The notes under the pieces were generated by a model. That model searched no databases, had not been told where the DNA came from, and worked only from the letters and a program-made list of their open reading frames with translations. A stretch of 64,000 nt of DNA, taken from positions 591,501 to 655,500 of the forward strand of contig JAKZZE010000030.1 in NCBI GenBank assembly GCA_024220505.1. Reading direction: 5' to 3'. The position numbers were made by a program, and so were the translations under genes. The DNA is from Rhizopus arrhizus. Taxonomy: Eukaryota > Mucoromycota > Mucoromycetes > Mucorales > Rhizopodaceae. Positions 41,492 to 54,277 of this stretch are shown piece after piece; the stretch's first letter is position 1, and every line of letters starts with the position of its first letter.

Positions 41492-43128
41492 CAGTGGGTC
41501 AAAAGACTGCACCAACCTAACCTAATTTTTCGGAAATAAGAGCATAGGTCTGTCAGTTTTATAGCAAACATTATGAAACTTGAACCAAACAAAGTTAATA
41601 CTATTATGATTTATTGACAAAACTTTCAAAGTCAGAAGCTGAGTATACACTTAAAGCGAGCCCAGAAAAAAGCGGAGGTTGGTTGGTGCAGTTTTTTGAC
41701 TTTTAAAATAAAAGTGGGTTTGACACTATATGCCCGGACTGAGGCCATTCCGGCAGATATAAATTAGTCTGTGGAGTATGTAGTCACACTGGGGATCTTA
41801 AAATAAACTTTTTTGCAATTATTTTCCTTTTTTTTTCTTTCCTACTTTACCCAAACGTATCATACATCGCCAGTGTCTATCCATCATTAGAAATGCCCAA
41901 AACGGTTCCATTCAATGTTCAAAACAGTATCAAACCACTATTGGAAGATAGCGTTGACCCCACAGTCATTGGGAAACGAGTTTGAGTGCATAGAAATACC
42001 GTTAATAGGTATGCAAATAAGTGGATGCATAATAGAATACGTAAAAGCGGAGATAAATCGAGCATTGTGGCAAAATCAACGCGTCGATACATCAAGAGAC
42101 AAGTACTCACGGGTTACTGGAAGACTGCCAAGGATGTTCAAATGAAGTTGGAGGAGCTTGGACACCCTATGTCGTATCAATCGGCCATTAATGTTTTACA
42201 TTCAGTTGAAATTTATGCTGAGATCAAAAAGAAGAAGCCATTATTGACTGAAAAGCATAAGAAGGCTCGATTGACATGGGCAAAAAAGCATCAATACTGG
42301 ACAGTACATGATTGGCGACGTGTGATATTTTCTGGTGAGACCAAAATTAACATTTGGGGCTCTGATGGTTGCAAATATTATTGGAAGAAAAAATGCGATC
42401 GTTTACAGCCCCACCATATCGACGTTACTGTGAAGCATGGAGGCGGCGGTCTCATATTATGGGGTTGTATAACCAGCGCAGGACCTGGATACACATGTCA
42501 GGTCTATGATGGTACCATGAATTCAGAGCTATACCAAGAAATTCTTGCTACAAGTCTGAAGGACACCATGGAGTACTATGGTCTGAATTGGAAAACATCG
42601 GTATTTCAGCACGAAAATGATCGTAAACATCGATCAAAGTTCACAACGCAATGAATGAAAGATAGGGGCATGGTTTACATTGACGATTGACCATCACAAA
42701 GTCCAGATCTTAATCCTGTTGAACATGTATGGCATCATTTGAAGTTAAAGCTGAGCATGTATGATAATAGGGCGACCAGCATCCATGAACTGCGGGAAAG
42801 AGCCGAAAATGAATGGAATTCGTTTACTAAGAAACAATGCATCAAATATATAGACAATTTGCCCGCCAGAATACAAGCAGTATTAGCAGAAAAGGGTGGA
42901 TCCACTCGATTTTAAGAAAGTCAAAAAACTGCACCAACCAACCTCCGCTTTTTTCTGGGCTCGCTTTAAGTGTATACTCAGCTTCTGACTTTGAAAGTTT
43001 TGTCAATAAATCATAATAGTATTAACTTTGTTTGGTTCAAGTTTCATAATGTTTGCTATAAAACTGACAGACCTATGCTCTTATTTCCGAAAAATTAGGT
43101 TAGGTTGGTGCAGTTTTTTGACCCACTG
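41492..43128 (+). mobile_element. Tc1/mariner element Tc1-12 (family IX)
   Basis: 1637 bp, termini CAGTGGGTCAAAAGACTGC…/…TTTTGACCCACTG, TA at 41490-41491 and 43129-43130. Inner inverted copies at 41683-41703 and 42918-42940 give ~213-bp foldback arms. Confidence 0.94.
41893..42915 (+). pseudogene. Tc1-12 transposase with three TGA stops and a mutated catalytic site
   Basis: 341-codon frame MPKTVPFNVQNSIKPLL… to KGGSTRF. TGA stops at about 41983, 42652 and 42688; the last two are at positions normally Trp (TGG). The first catalytic Asp is replaced: FSGETKINIW instead of FSDETKINIW. PDLNPVEHVWHHLKLKL remains. Inactive on several counts. Confidence 0.92.
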
Positions 43129-43354
43129 TATATGTTTTCTCAATATTCGTACGATGGTACACAATTCTAATAAGCATGATAGTAATAAAATAAAATAGGA
43201 CAAGAAACCAAAATGAATTTTCAAGAGAGCTGACAACATCGGGGTGTACGTAGGAGATTATACTTGCAGGATGAGATTTTAGAGACCGCATACAGATATT
43301 GTTAAGAGAATCTGTACGGTACTGCTATAAAAGACCACGTGATAAGGTCACATG

Positions 43355-45568
43355 CACTGCAAATAATCGTGCAAACTCTGCACACCGTTAATTTTTAGCA
43401 ATATGCTTTTCTGTTTAACCATACAAAAAGCTGTGATTGAATGGGTATTTATGCCGACGTCAATATCGGCACCCTTTAAGGACCTAAATGTCTGTCAATA
43501 TATTCTGCGTCTCTGCATGGTGCCAATATTAACGAAAAAGATGATCCATAGCTCTAAGTAGATTTATACAGATCCAATTGTCGTTCTGCGAAGGCGTTTC
43601 TCTTGTTAGCTGCTTTACATAGTCTATTCTACGTTATAAATAATTTGGCAACCAATGATACTTTTTAAATCATTACTTTATTTGTCTTTTTACTCTTTAT
43701 GAACCACTCATATTGCCTTATATATTTCTTTATCGACTATTCATATTGCAATAAATATTGCTTTATATGCATAAAAAAATAGGGATTTTGTTTATAAAAA
43801 ATAGCTTTTTTTTATTTGAATAAAATAATAATAACAAAATATGATATTTCTTTGCTTGTAGCGTTTTAACTGTGTACTTGACTTACCTAATGTCACCAGA
43901 ATAGCAGCATCTAATCTAAAAATACATCAATTAGTCTCGTGGAACTCAAAAAGTTCTCAAAAGAAAAAAGAAAAAAAAAAGCCAAGCTCAAGGATTCTAG
44001 GACTCAAAGGCACAAGGACCTGGGTACTTAAAGCAAAAGAAGGAAACACATCAGTACTTAAGAACCAAAGTAAAAACCAGGAAAGAAACAGAAAGAGGCC
44101 AAAGCAGAGCAGCACTCATCTATAATGATTATTAGCTATCGTGTATATATCGTAAAAGCAATAGTACCTTTCTTTGGATAGACAAGGGGAAGAAAACTTG
44201 CTGAGCTTTTACAAATAAGTAAAAAAAGAAACAGCATTCATCTATAACATTTATTAGCTATCGTGTATATATCGTGAAAGTAATAGTACCTTACTTTAGA
44301 TAGACCATGGGAAGAAAACTAGCTAAGGGTATACAAACAACTAAAAAGCAGCACGCATCTATAATAATTATTAGCTATTGAGTGTATGTAGTAAAAGTAA
44401 TAGTACCTTGCTTTAGATGGACCATGAAAAAAAAAAGAAAAGAAAAAAAGAAACCAGTCAAGCTTATACCAACAAGGAAAAGAAGAAGCAATGATAATCC
44501 TGGGAAAAGACTTTATAAAGACCATTTAAACCATAAAGAAAGCAATCAATACAATATTACTAAAGTACAAGTACCGTTAGAACAGGAATACAATTTATAT
44601 AATATTAAGAACTTACCTTTTACAAAAAAGAGAAAAAAAAAAGAAAAAAAAAGAAAAGTGCTTTTTTGTAGCCTTATTTTACCAATGTTACACCTATTCA
44701 CTGTCTATCCATATTAGAAAACAAAAACAGTTGCTTTTCATGTAGTTTGTATTTAATGATATCCCAAAAGATAACTAATACATTGCTTGAGTAAGTTTTA
44801 TTACTTGCGTACAATATATTTAACGTGGAGGATATTCTTTTTTCTTTTTTTTTTTTTTATTTCAAGTAAAAAAAAAAAAAGGTCGATATCAACAAATTAT
44901 AGCAGAAAAACAACTTCTTTTTTTTTTCTCCCTTGTTTTGTTTCATGGAATACATTAGATGTCAAAGGTACAAAAGATAAAAAAGAATGCTCGTATTGAC
45001 CATATGTAAGTTTATAAAAAAAAATAACAACCAAGTCTAATGTCGGTTTCTTTTTTTTTTTTTCTACATTAGGAATTCCTAATGGGACACATTTGGATGA
45101 CGAACATGAACCTCATGAGCAAAGTTGTTCTTTCCAACACGATAAAACTATAAGAATATCAAACTTATATTACTGCTTGTTGTTGAAAAGCCCTTTTTGG
45201 TAAAGGAAGTTGGCAATGTTAACATCACTAATGGCTAATGGCTAATGGCTAATGGCAAATTACACCCATGTGTAAACATAAAGTAAGTAATGAACTAGTA
45301 TAAGCTTAAAAACATATATTCTTTTATATTATTTGTCATAAAAAAATAATAAAGTACTTTATTTACTTGAAAAGCAAAAAAATTGTGCATGTATCTATTA
45401 ATTGTAATTGCCTTGTAACAAGATGTTAACAAAGCTTCTTTTTGTTTTTATTCTTTTTAGAATATACACGTATTCTTTTGTTATAATGTAAAAGCATTTG
45501 TATTTTTATAAAACATGTTTACTGTTAGGTTATTGTTTTCATTTGAATAAGCAACATTTTATTGCTAT

Positions 45569-45599
<31 letters not shown>

Positions 45600-46053
45600 A
45601 CTAAACGCAACTATTTTGTTACATTCTGTTACACATTTCTAATGAGCTAAGCTAAAAAGCACAGACTGCCTTCCTAATATGTATTCTTTTGATTAAAATA
45701 ATCGCATGGTGCTTTTGATTTCCGCATTTTGCCCTCAAAAATAAAAAAAAGAAAATATCGGTCTTTCAACGATCGAGGAGAACAGGCTTTCCAAAAAGAG
45801 ACTATTTGAAAAAAAAGACACTTTTTTAAAACATGAATAACTCTATGAATACTTACACCACAAAAAAAATAATAAAATTATTAAATTTCTTTATTTTTTC
45901 GCACCTAAATCTTTTTTCAAAATTCAAAAAGGTGCAATGCAGAGCATTTTAATTTTTTTCGTTTAATCAAAGTTATTCAGAACGTTGAAATTTTGATGTT
46001 AGCAGTGACTGACAATGACCGATAACGTTGAAAATCACCAATTATTTGCAGTG
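43355..46053 (+). mobile_element. Non-coding element G2 with CACTG termini
   Basis: 2699 bp, CACTGCAAATAATCGTG…ATTATTTGCAGTG with 3-bp duplication ATG (43352-43354, 46054-46056). It matches G1 along its length and lacks Tc1-5, giving that insertion's empty site. Contains the ~130-bp minisatellite (44105-44460), a 35-nt T run near 45570 and no credible gene. Confidence 0.82.
44105..44460. repeat. Minisatellite in G2
   Basis: Three imperfect units with the CATCTATAA…TTATTAGCTAT and AAGTAATAGTACCTT cores, shorter poly-A spacers than in G1. Different spacer lengths between the copies show array turnover. Confidence 0.65.
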
Positions 46054-46056
46054 ATG

Positions 46057-46618
46057 CACTGCACATAATTGTTATTTACAAAGTATGATAGCCCTCAGAT
46101 ATACCTCAGTTAATCGGGATTTATCATATTTAATGCAGCGTTATTGCAGTATGCCAAGTTGAACCTGTTTACGTTGAATGTTAACTATTTCAGTGCGATA
46201 ACCAAGTATCACTGTTTGGCAACGCGCCGCTTCATTATTCTTTTAACGATGAAACGCAAGCATGATGCCTTTCTATTGGACCTTACATGCTTGCGTTTCT
46301 CTTTAATATCACTTCTTTATTGGCTTGTTACCTTTTCCTAATGCTTCCTTATTCGTCTGTTGCTCTTTAGCGATGCTTCCTTATTGGCTTATTATGGCTA
46401 TATTTAACTTTGGATGATTTATATTGGGAAATAAAATAGGCTTAAAACACGGTATTATTGGTCAAAAACGTAGTTTTATTCATTTATTTTTGGGCTTTAT
46501 TGCCATATTGATTATATATTATTGGTTCATTACAGTACTACAAAAGGGTAGGGGAAGGAGGGAAAGCGAGCAGGGGATCCATGGAAACGATCAAATAAAA
46601 AAATTCAAACTGTAGATG
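46057..46618. other. Flank between G2 and H2, with a CACTG fragment and a hairpin
   Basis: Starts with CACTGCACATAATTGTT, a second G-type terminus directly after the G2 target duplication, without a matching end. A perfect 13-bp inverted repeat (AAACGCAAGCATG at 46252-46264, CATGCTTGCGTTT at 46286-46298) follows. No gene supported. Confidence 0.5.
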
Positions 46619-49600
46619 CACTACGGCGCAAAGAATCCTGCTTGAAGGATACGAATACTCGTTGCAGCATTTTTTTACAGCGCTTCTGGTGTATTTTTGA
46701 GTTTATTTTTTGGTTGTTCTCCGCATTTTTTTTTAAAATGCTCTATTCATTTTTATTGCTCCACTTTTTTTTTTTTTTTTTTTTGCAGGTAAATATTGAA
46801 ATGGGCTGGATCTACTTGGCAAAATCACTTTTTAAACTATATAAAACCTGAGTTTTGCTGTTAAAAGACGTAACGAACCGATATTACACAACTTGCATTT
46901 TTCTGCATTATGATTGTAATGGTCGTAAAAAAAGATTCCTTTTCATTAGTTTTTTAAGCAATTACAAAGAAAGTAGATTGTGTACAATTTTTTATTTTTT
47001 TAAAAAAAAATGTTCCGCGACTCTCTTTTTTGTTTCTTTCTTGAACTATATTTTGTGGTTGTTTTTAAAATAGATAATTTGCAATAACAAAGAAAGAGAT
47101 AACTTATAACTCCATTACTGCCAAAAATATAAAAAAAAAGAACAAAGCTTACGTTTTTTTATGCCTCTGTCAATTGTCGTATCTTAAACCACTTCCACAT
47201 CTTGTGCTCTAGCTGATATGTTTTTAATGAAAACTTAAAATGTAAAAAAGAAGACATGTAAACATTATGGCAAAAAGTCAGTAATGCGCCTGTACCGTTA
47301 GTTCTATTTATTTTAGCAAATTTAAACAAGATATGCTTTGATTGCTGTAACTTTTCTTTGTATCCAATTGTAGTACTGCTTCATTATAATTTTACTAGTC
47401 GAGTTACATTACAAACTTTTTATGTTAATTGAACTGAGAGTGATTTGCCATAGTTGTGAATCTTTATTTTTTTGTATTAAATACGGGGGAAATAAACTGA
47501 AGAATATAAATGCGTAATAGATATAAAAAAGAGTTGTATAAACTATTATCAAATTCAGACCATATACAATAAAGTAATTTGTTTATAAATTACTTCCTCA
47601 TTGGGTAAAAATATTTGATTTGAGTAGGTTGATCTTTGTTATTATACTTTTTCTCTGTTATAGTCAGTTTAATTGAAGTCAAAGGAATTCAATCTGTTTG
47701 ACTACTAATAATTGTTGTAATCATGAATTAAAATAAACCGAATTTCAAAAATAATAGTAATAAAAAAAAAAACGAGTTTGCAAATGCTCTGGGATGACGT
47801 CGTTATAACTTACAAATGTTTCAAAAAGTACAAGAAATTTCCGATTGTACTTCTTTTCTTTCTTCATGTAATCCTGCTACGAAATTCTTATGGCTCATAA
47901 TTATTTTTACTATTCTAAACACTTGCTAACAATTAAACTATTATTATTTATCTTGTACCTTAATCTTGTTATTGGCCCTTTTGCATCAAAATTGCTCTTT
48001 TATCCTGAATTATAATTATACCATAGTCGATTAATACATGGCTCCGTGAAAGTGTAAAAGTAAATAGTTATGGTAAAGGAAAATCCGTTTACCTTTGATT
48101 CTAATGATTTATAGAAGAAAGTTAAACAACGTACTTTTACAATTATTTAACAAGAATTAATTTTTTTAAGGTAAATAGTGATCGTTTGTTGATATACATT
48201 GTGTCTAATGTATGTTTATAGAATATGAGCTACATTCTGTTTCGTCCTATGCTTTATGAAATGTTTAGTAGAAAAAAGTCTTTATTTGGTAGGAAAAAAA
48301 AAAAAAAAAAAACATACAAGTTCAGTACTCATAATGAAAAAAATCTTATTTTGATTAGCATATTGGATATAAGGTTATAAATTACTTTAACAACATCGTA
48401 ACACTGTAGAGATAATGGAAGGTGTCAAATAACATATCATTTTGCAGTGCAACTTGTTAACAGATACAAAACCTGAAGCTTTGTTTAAAAACTCTTAAAA
48501 CGATTTTTTTTATTACAGCTACAAAAGGTATAAAAATAGTTTCTTGTAAAAGGTTTTAAGCATAGAAACATATGCATAGAATTTATTTGGATTATAGTCG
48601 AAGAGTGATTTACGTGAATACAGCAATACATAAGAGAAGATTAGATATATATTTTGGATGGAGTTTTGATGGTAATTAAAAAAAAAAAAAAAAGGAACAT
48701 GGAAAAAGAAGTTATTAAATCATAGATATAGGCATAAAAGCATAAAAAAATAAAAAAAAAGAAGGCTACATAAATGAAATGAAGAAAAAGGCATTAAAGA
48801 TCGGAAAGCATACCATTATGTCTACCACCCGTTCTGCCACTCGTCCTACTTCTCGTCGTCAAAATAAAAAGAGAAGAATAGAATTGTTTTTTTTTCCTTT
48901 TATTGTTTTATCTTTGTTAAATAAATTCTACTATTGTTTGTTAAATGCCGTTTAGAATTGTCTTGTCATGACTAGATCTCCATGATGGTAATGTTGGTAC
49001 TTTTTTATATAGCTTAGTTATTATTCTTCAATGCCATTGGTCCTATGACGTTAATTATATGAAATAAACTTGCATGGATTTTAAAGCATTATTTTATTTT
49101 ATGGCTCTTTTCTTTGTTTTTTTTTTTCGTATATTCATTATTACTCTACTTTGTTAACAGTTTTTGATACTTTTAGTTATTGCTGTTATGCACCATGTTT
49201 TGAAAACAAAATAGCTAAAACTAAATCAGCTCAAACAGTCAACGCATTACAAATGAAAAAAAAAAAAAAAAAAAAAAATTATTATGTTGCATGGGTATGA
49301 AGTTGTTGAATGTTGTATTCCTTTTTATCTTTACTTATAGTAAGTTCTAGTATTCTTTTACTTCAAATATTGCGAGAGCTTTAGTCAAACAAGATGTTTT
49401 TAACGAATGGTTCACTAATTAAAAAAAACTTAGTTATGGCTACATTACAACATGCAACAACCCTTGCTCTTCTTTATATCATTATTTGTATTCCTTTCCG
49501 CTCCTTACCTTGACACCTTACTGACTCTATCTGTAGTGTGCAACCTAGCTGTATAATCAATACTCTATCATGCTGTAGACCAGTTTGTCGCAACTATTCA

Positions 49601-52265
49601 TCCTCTGCTTTTGTATACTATGCTTGGTGTGTTGTTTCATATTGTGTATGCTGCTTCAGATAAATTGAACCTTAACCAACAACATATTGTATAGATAGTA
49701 TGTTTGAACAAGACAAAAGGTATAATTTGTTTGCTTGTTATTTTTTCTTAACTGATGTTTTTTATTTATTAGATTTTAATACTTTGTTTTATTTTGCAAT
49801 GTGGATTTTGTATGAAGCGACTGTGATGATATTAACGATAACAGCAATGATGATAGAGTATTATGAAACCCAATAAAGCATAGGCGCACGGACTTGAGGA
49901 AAAGTAGCAATGGTTGTATAAGACAATTATCCATCATGTGATAAAAAAAAAAGGAAAACAATTTTGGTAAATAGAAATAAAATTGCATATGTTTAAATAT
50001 TAATTATTCTGTTGAATGTAGATTGCAATGTAGATTGTTGAAAGTAATTAAATCTGCTAAATGGGTTGCATTGAATATTGTCGAGGACAGGTAAGTAATG
50101 ACGTACGATTACAGTAGCGGACAAAACTGGTGCACAAAACTTTTTTTCAGCTTTTAACTACCATTACCTGCTCATGGTAGTTGCAATAGTCATGAAACTG
50201 TACTAGAAGGAGGATATACTAGTCATTGTAATTTATGTATGTTCTAAGCATGACAGTGTTAAAACTGAGCGATGAGCGTGTTTTAAATTTATAAAATTTT
50301 ATATTTTCTAAAAACCGCAAAAGTGGCTAAGACCTTAGAATTTATATAATCATCTCATCTCTTGATATCATCGGATGTTCTTCTTTGCATATGCTAATAA
50401 TATGCGTGTATATCATTTTCAGTAAAAGAACCCGGCTCTTTAACTATTCTTTTCCAAAGATCATCGACCCTTTTTGATCTAGTGTCGTATCATCATACCT
50501 TTGCCATCAATTGCCACCTGGCATGCTTAAGCGGACTTAGGCCGGGATTAGTGGCGGCTAAACTTGTAGCACAGAGGCGCTGTTATCAAATATTGAGTTT
50601 GTGGCATGCGTTGACTTGTGCTTTGTGTCATTGTCATGCTGAAACGAGAGATTACGACGTTTTAGACCACTATACGCTAGGCTTTTGTGGTATGAAGTAA
50701 GCGAAATATATGTGCATATTTATGAGTTCATTATACCATCGTATACCTGACACACATATTCTGGTCCTCAATATCTAATACAGCCTTAAAACATAACAGA
50801 GCAGCCAGCATGCTTCATTGTTTGATCACCGTGAAAAAATCGCTCAGGTTGCTCGACTTGCTTTCAATATTAGTGTATACTATCTGCATCCATAATGTTC
50901 ATATTTGTTTCATTGCTAAAGATAGCAGACTTCCAGCCCTCTATTGTATACAATGGCTTGTCGTGATACCACATTCATCGCTTTTTCCGACTTATACAGC
51001 TGATGAAATTCTTCGATTCCTTACTTCCAGACTCAAAATCTAGCTTCCTACTGTGCCTTTAGACTGACAGTCTGCTAACACTGTATCTTAAGGTCCTCAA
51101 AATGTGCTGAGCATCAGGAACTGTGTGTAGCGGACCTTGTCCAAGCTCTAGGTTGATGACTGAACTAATAACTTTTCAGGCTAATAGCCGAATACCTTCA
51201 TGATCACAAGGCATTAAGTTTCTTTCTTCCCTCATTCTCCTGTTGATTGTCCATTTAGAGATTCTTGTTACTCTAGGAATATCTGTTGTCGTACGAACTA
51301 AGTGTATTCGAGATCTCAGAGTTTCGTTTTTACAGTTGCTTATTTTCTTAAACATATAAGGCTAGTACTTTGTTATAGTGAATAGGGTAAAAACAAAAGG
51401 GGGGGCTCAATGGGAAATACAAAATAAGTACAGTTTTATATATTTTTTATGAGCTACTAGAATTTACTAATCTGCTGTGAAATCTGAAAGCAAACGGGAG
51501 AGATTTGGGGAAAATTGAAAGAAGGCTAGACAAGCACTACATTTTTGGCGAAAATTGAAATATGCAAAAAATCACTAAAAATGACCTTATGCCTGAGGGA
51601 TGTCCGGCACAGTTCCGGTTTACATAACATGATGTATATTTTAGACTGTCTTTCAGATGGTATATACCACAAAAGTCGCAGACATATGGCGGAGATACAA
51701 TGTTAATTTTAAGTTTTGTGCACCAGTTTTGTCCGCTACTGTATATTGGATCTGTTCATTCTGTATTCCTTTTTTTTTATTATTCCTTTTCTTTTATTAT
51801 TCTTTTTCTTTTATTATTCCTTTTTTTTGTTATTATTTTTTTTTTTGCTATTACTTTTTTTTTTATTCAAATGAATAATATAATAAAATAAATAAAGCAT
51901 CGTATTATTAAATCATTTAAATTTGTCCATTTATACTGCCCTATACAATAATAAACCTACCCATTTTACTGGACATAATTGATTAAACGTAGCCATACTC
52001 TGCTCATATACAGAACAGCTAATGTCTGCCTCGTCCAATTAAATTGTTATACTTTAGACCAATTTTACTCCATTTTACTCCAATTTTGCCTCATCCAATT
52101 AAATTGTTATGTGAAAGCGTATGAGAGTTCATGTAGCATCATGTTTTACTCCAATGTTATTCCAATTTTATTCTAAATTATGCTAAATTCGACATTTTTA
52201 GCATCTTTATTTTACTAATCCGCGCCTACAATGAGTGTTATGCGGAGATTTTTTGCGCCGTAGTG
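46619..52265 (+). mobile_element. CACTA-type non-coding element H2 carrying Tc1-13
   Basis: Termini CACTACGGCGCAAAGAATCC…TTTTTTGCGCCGTAGTG and 3-bp duplication ATG (46616-46618, 52266-52268). Without Tc1-13 it is about 4.0 kb; it has ~165 bp near 47970-48135 that H1 lacks. Otherwise strongly similar to H1, with the same poly-A/T tracts and no transposase. Confidence 0.87.
50112..51741 (-). mobile_element. Tc1 family IV copy (Tc1-13), decayed
   Basis: 1630 bp, CAGTAGCGGACAAAACTGG… at both ends, TA at 50110-50111 and 51742-51743. H1 retains the empty site (ACGATTATATTGG near 34283). Reverse complement of Tc1-4 with few differences; no functional transposase in either copy. Confidence 0.93.
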
Positions 52266-52292
52266 ATGCAAAAAAAAGGAAAATACGCTTAC

Positions 52293-52760
52293 CTTGACCA
52301 TAGAAGCAGCAAACAAAAGAGCGTAGTAAATAAAGCCCATAAAGAAAAGCGCGCCAGTAGTAAAAAAAATCCAAAGCTATAACAGGTTATAGACAACAGG
52401 GAGCAACAGAAGCCAAAGCATCTAAAATTGTATAAAATAAAATATTAATAAAAGTAAACCATGATGTACTTGATTTATTTACCTTAAAGCTCTTTTACTA
52501 ACAAAACAGGATGCCAAGACATCCATAAAGCTTCAGCCACGAACTAAAGGAAGCTAATTTTACTTTTAATAAAGATTACTGAAAGATATGAATGTATTTA
52601 CCTTTTGAGCAGATATGCAAAGAACCAAAGGAACTACAGCAGCCATGGATACATGTATGAATGTCTACTACAGCATGTTAGAAATAAAGTTTTCTTTTTT
52701 TCTTTTTCTTTTTTTTTTTTTTACTTACCTTGCGATAACCGGAGCGATGTTGAAAAAGGA
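52293..52760 (-). other. Possible exons of a small membrane-protein gene or its remnant
   Basis: Minus strand shows three donor-like sites (AAG|GTAAGT near 52729, AAAG|GTAAAT near 52600, CAAG|GTAAGC at 52292) and acceptor-like CTTTAG and TTATAG sites. The segment between 52376 and 52293 reads hydrophobically in one frame (LWIFFTTGALFFMGFIYY). Frames do not join cleanly (an in-frame TAA before one donor), so this is either a decayed gene or chance. H2 is inserted 27 bp past the last donor. Confidence 0.2.
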
Positions 52761-52936
52761 AATTGCTGAACAGAAAGAAAAAAAAAGGAACAAAATTTCG
52801 AAAAGGAAATCTTTTTATATTTTTTTTTTTTGCTATACTAAGACTGAGTTTCATTGTAAACTCGATGATATTTAAGAAAGATTCAATTTTGATGCCAAGC
52901 TCACTTATCTTTATTTCAAATTACTCTTATAACAAT

Positions 52937-54277
52937 ATGTCTGATCGTGGTATTCAATTCAACCCTGCTCCTGCCAATGCTCGTAGCTCTAACTCTGTTG
53001 GGCAACCAATCGCTGTTCCTTCTCGTGCTGTTGTTCCTGAGCTTGCTTCAAGCGATGCCATTCCAGATAGCTTTGCCTATCCTAGGCCTGGTTTTCCTCC
53101 CATGACCCATGTTCAGAAGCGAATGCGTGAAGCCGAAGACATGGAGACTGATGAAGTATCTCTTTCTTTTTCCATTTATATGGAGCTAAGAAAAGAAAAT
53201 GATGGTTTGAAGGAGATGCTTCGAAAAGAGCAAGAGGAAAAGCGGGCCTTGCAAGTAGCATACAGCAAGCTCAAAGAAGCATACGATGAGCTTGAAGCAG
53301 AATCAGGCAAAGGCGCAAAGCCGATTGCTACTGCTGCCAAAGTAAAAACATTAAAATTCAATTTTAAACAAATATACTAATCGCTTTTCTCTGAAATATA
53401 GGATGCTGTGAGAAATCACTACAACAACCTACCCCAGACATCTCAATATGTTCTTGAAAAGCCTCTGAAGTCTGCTGAAAATCAAAGAGTATTTAAATTG
53501 CTGCAGGATTATGTGAATAGCCATTATTCATATAAAAATACCAACAACCGCGATTTGCGCAAGTACCTCGAGCGCCAATATTATACAAAGAAGGCGGGAA
53601 TATCCACGGGTGAAGAGGAAGATCCAGTTGAAGAATTTATAAGAAAACGAAAAGCAGCAAAAGTCACTCGTAGAAGTGCTGTAAGTGCTACATAAAGTAT
53701 TGTACTTGCATAACTAACTTTGCTTTTTTAGAAAACAAGAGCTCGTAAGGCTATATACGAGCAGTACAAGGATCAAGGCGTTTACGAAAACTATCCAAAC
53801 TGTGAGTATTTGCTTCAACAGCAATACATGTCTGAAGAAGAAGACATGTACAACAATGATACAATCGATAAGGTGGAGGAAATTCTTCTGGAGCAAAATC
53901 CAGATAGAATGGCTCCTTTTACTGAAAAGGAACGTATGTCTGTCTTGTGCAAGAAAACAGTTGATTATTTTGAAGTTCGCGTACCAAAGTACAGATCACC
54001 TGCTGTAAGTTTAATTAATATCTTTTTAAGCGCAATCAACTAATTATCCAATATTCAGTGTACCGAATTTTTTAAGCTGTTGGATGATCAGATAGCAAGT
54101 GACAAGGCAAAGAGGCAAAGAACTGGAAATAGCAGCATCCAATTTCTTCCTCGTATACAAAGAAAATGCTCGTTGCCTGTTCCTGACTTCATCAAAAAAG
54201 AAAATATAACTGAAGAGAGTATCGCTTGGGCTTTTGGTGGTGAAATAGAGTTGGATGAAATCAACTTGCTGTTTTAA
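52937..54277 (+). CDS. Four-exon gene of unknown function, 391 aa
   Basis: Exons 52937-53341, 53402-53680, 53732-54004 and 54059-54277; introns of 60, 51 and 54 nt, all phase 0, with GTAAAA or GTAAGT donors, TACTAAT/ACTAAC/ACTAATT branch-like sites and AG acceptors. Splicing gives one continuous frame. The N-terminus (MSDRGIQFNPAPANARSS) is Pro/Ser-rich and probably disordered, followed by a coiled coil (ENDGLKEMLRKEQEEKRAL, ~85-120), basic KRKAAKVTRRSAKTRARK around the exon 2-3 junction, an acidic stretch (EEEDM) and a C-terminus with hydrophobic IELDEINLLF. No signal peptide or membrane segment. I do not recognise the family; a nuclear DNA-associated role is only suggested by the basic patch. 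It is the only protein gene here not clearly from a transposon, but a transposon-derived origin is possible. Confidence 0.8.

Larger units (their letters stand above)
41387..43351 (-). repeat. 5' LTR of element J, interrupted by Tc1-12
   Basis: Begins TGACAATAAAG after the PBS, interrupted at TA 41490-41491 by Tc1-12 and resuming at 43131. The outer end is probably …GGTCACA near 43352, where G2 starts; the exact end is uncertain. No 3' partner LTR remains because J is truncated. Confidence 0.6.
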
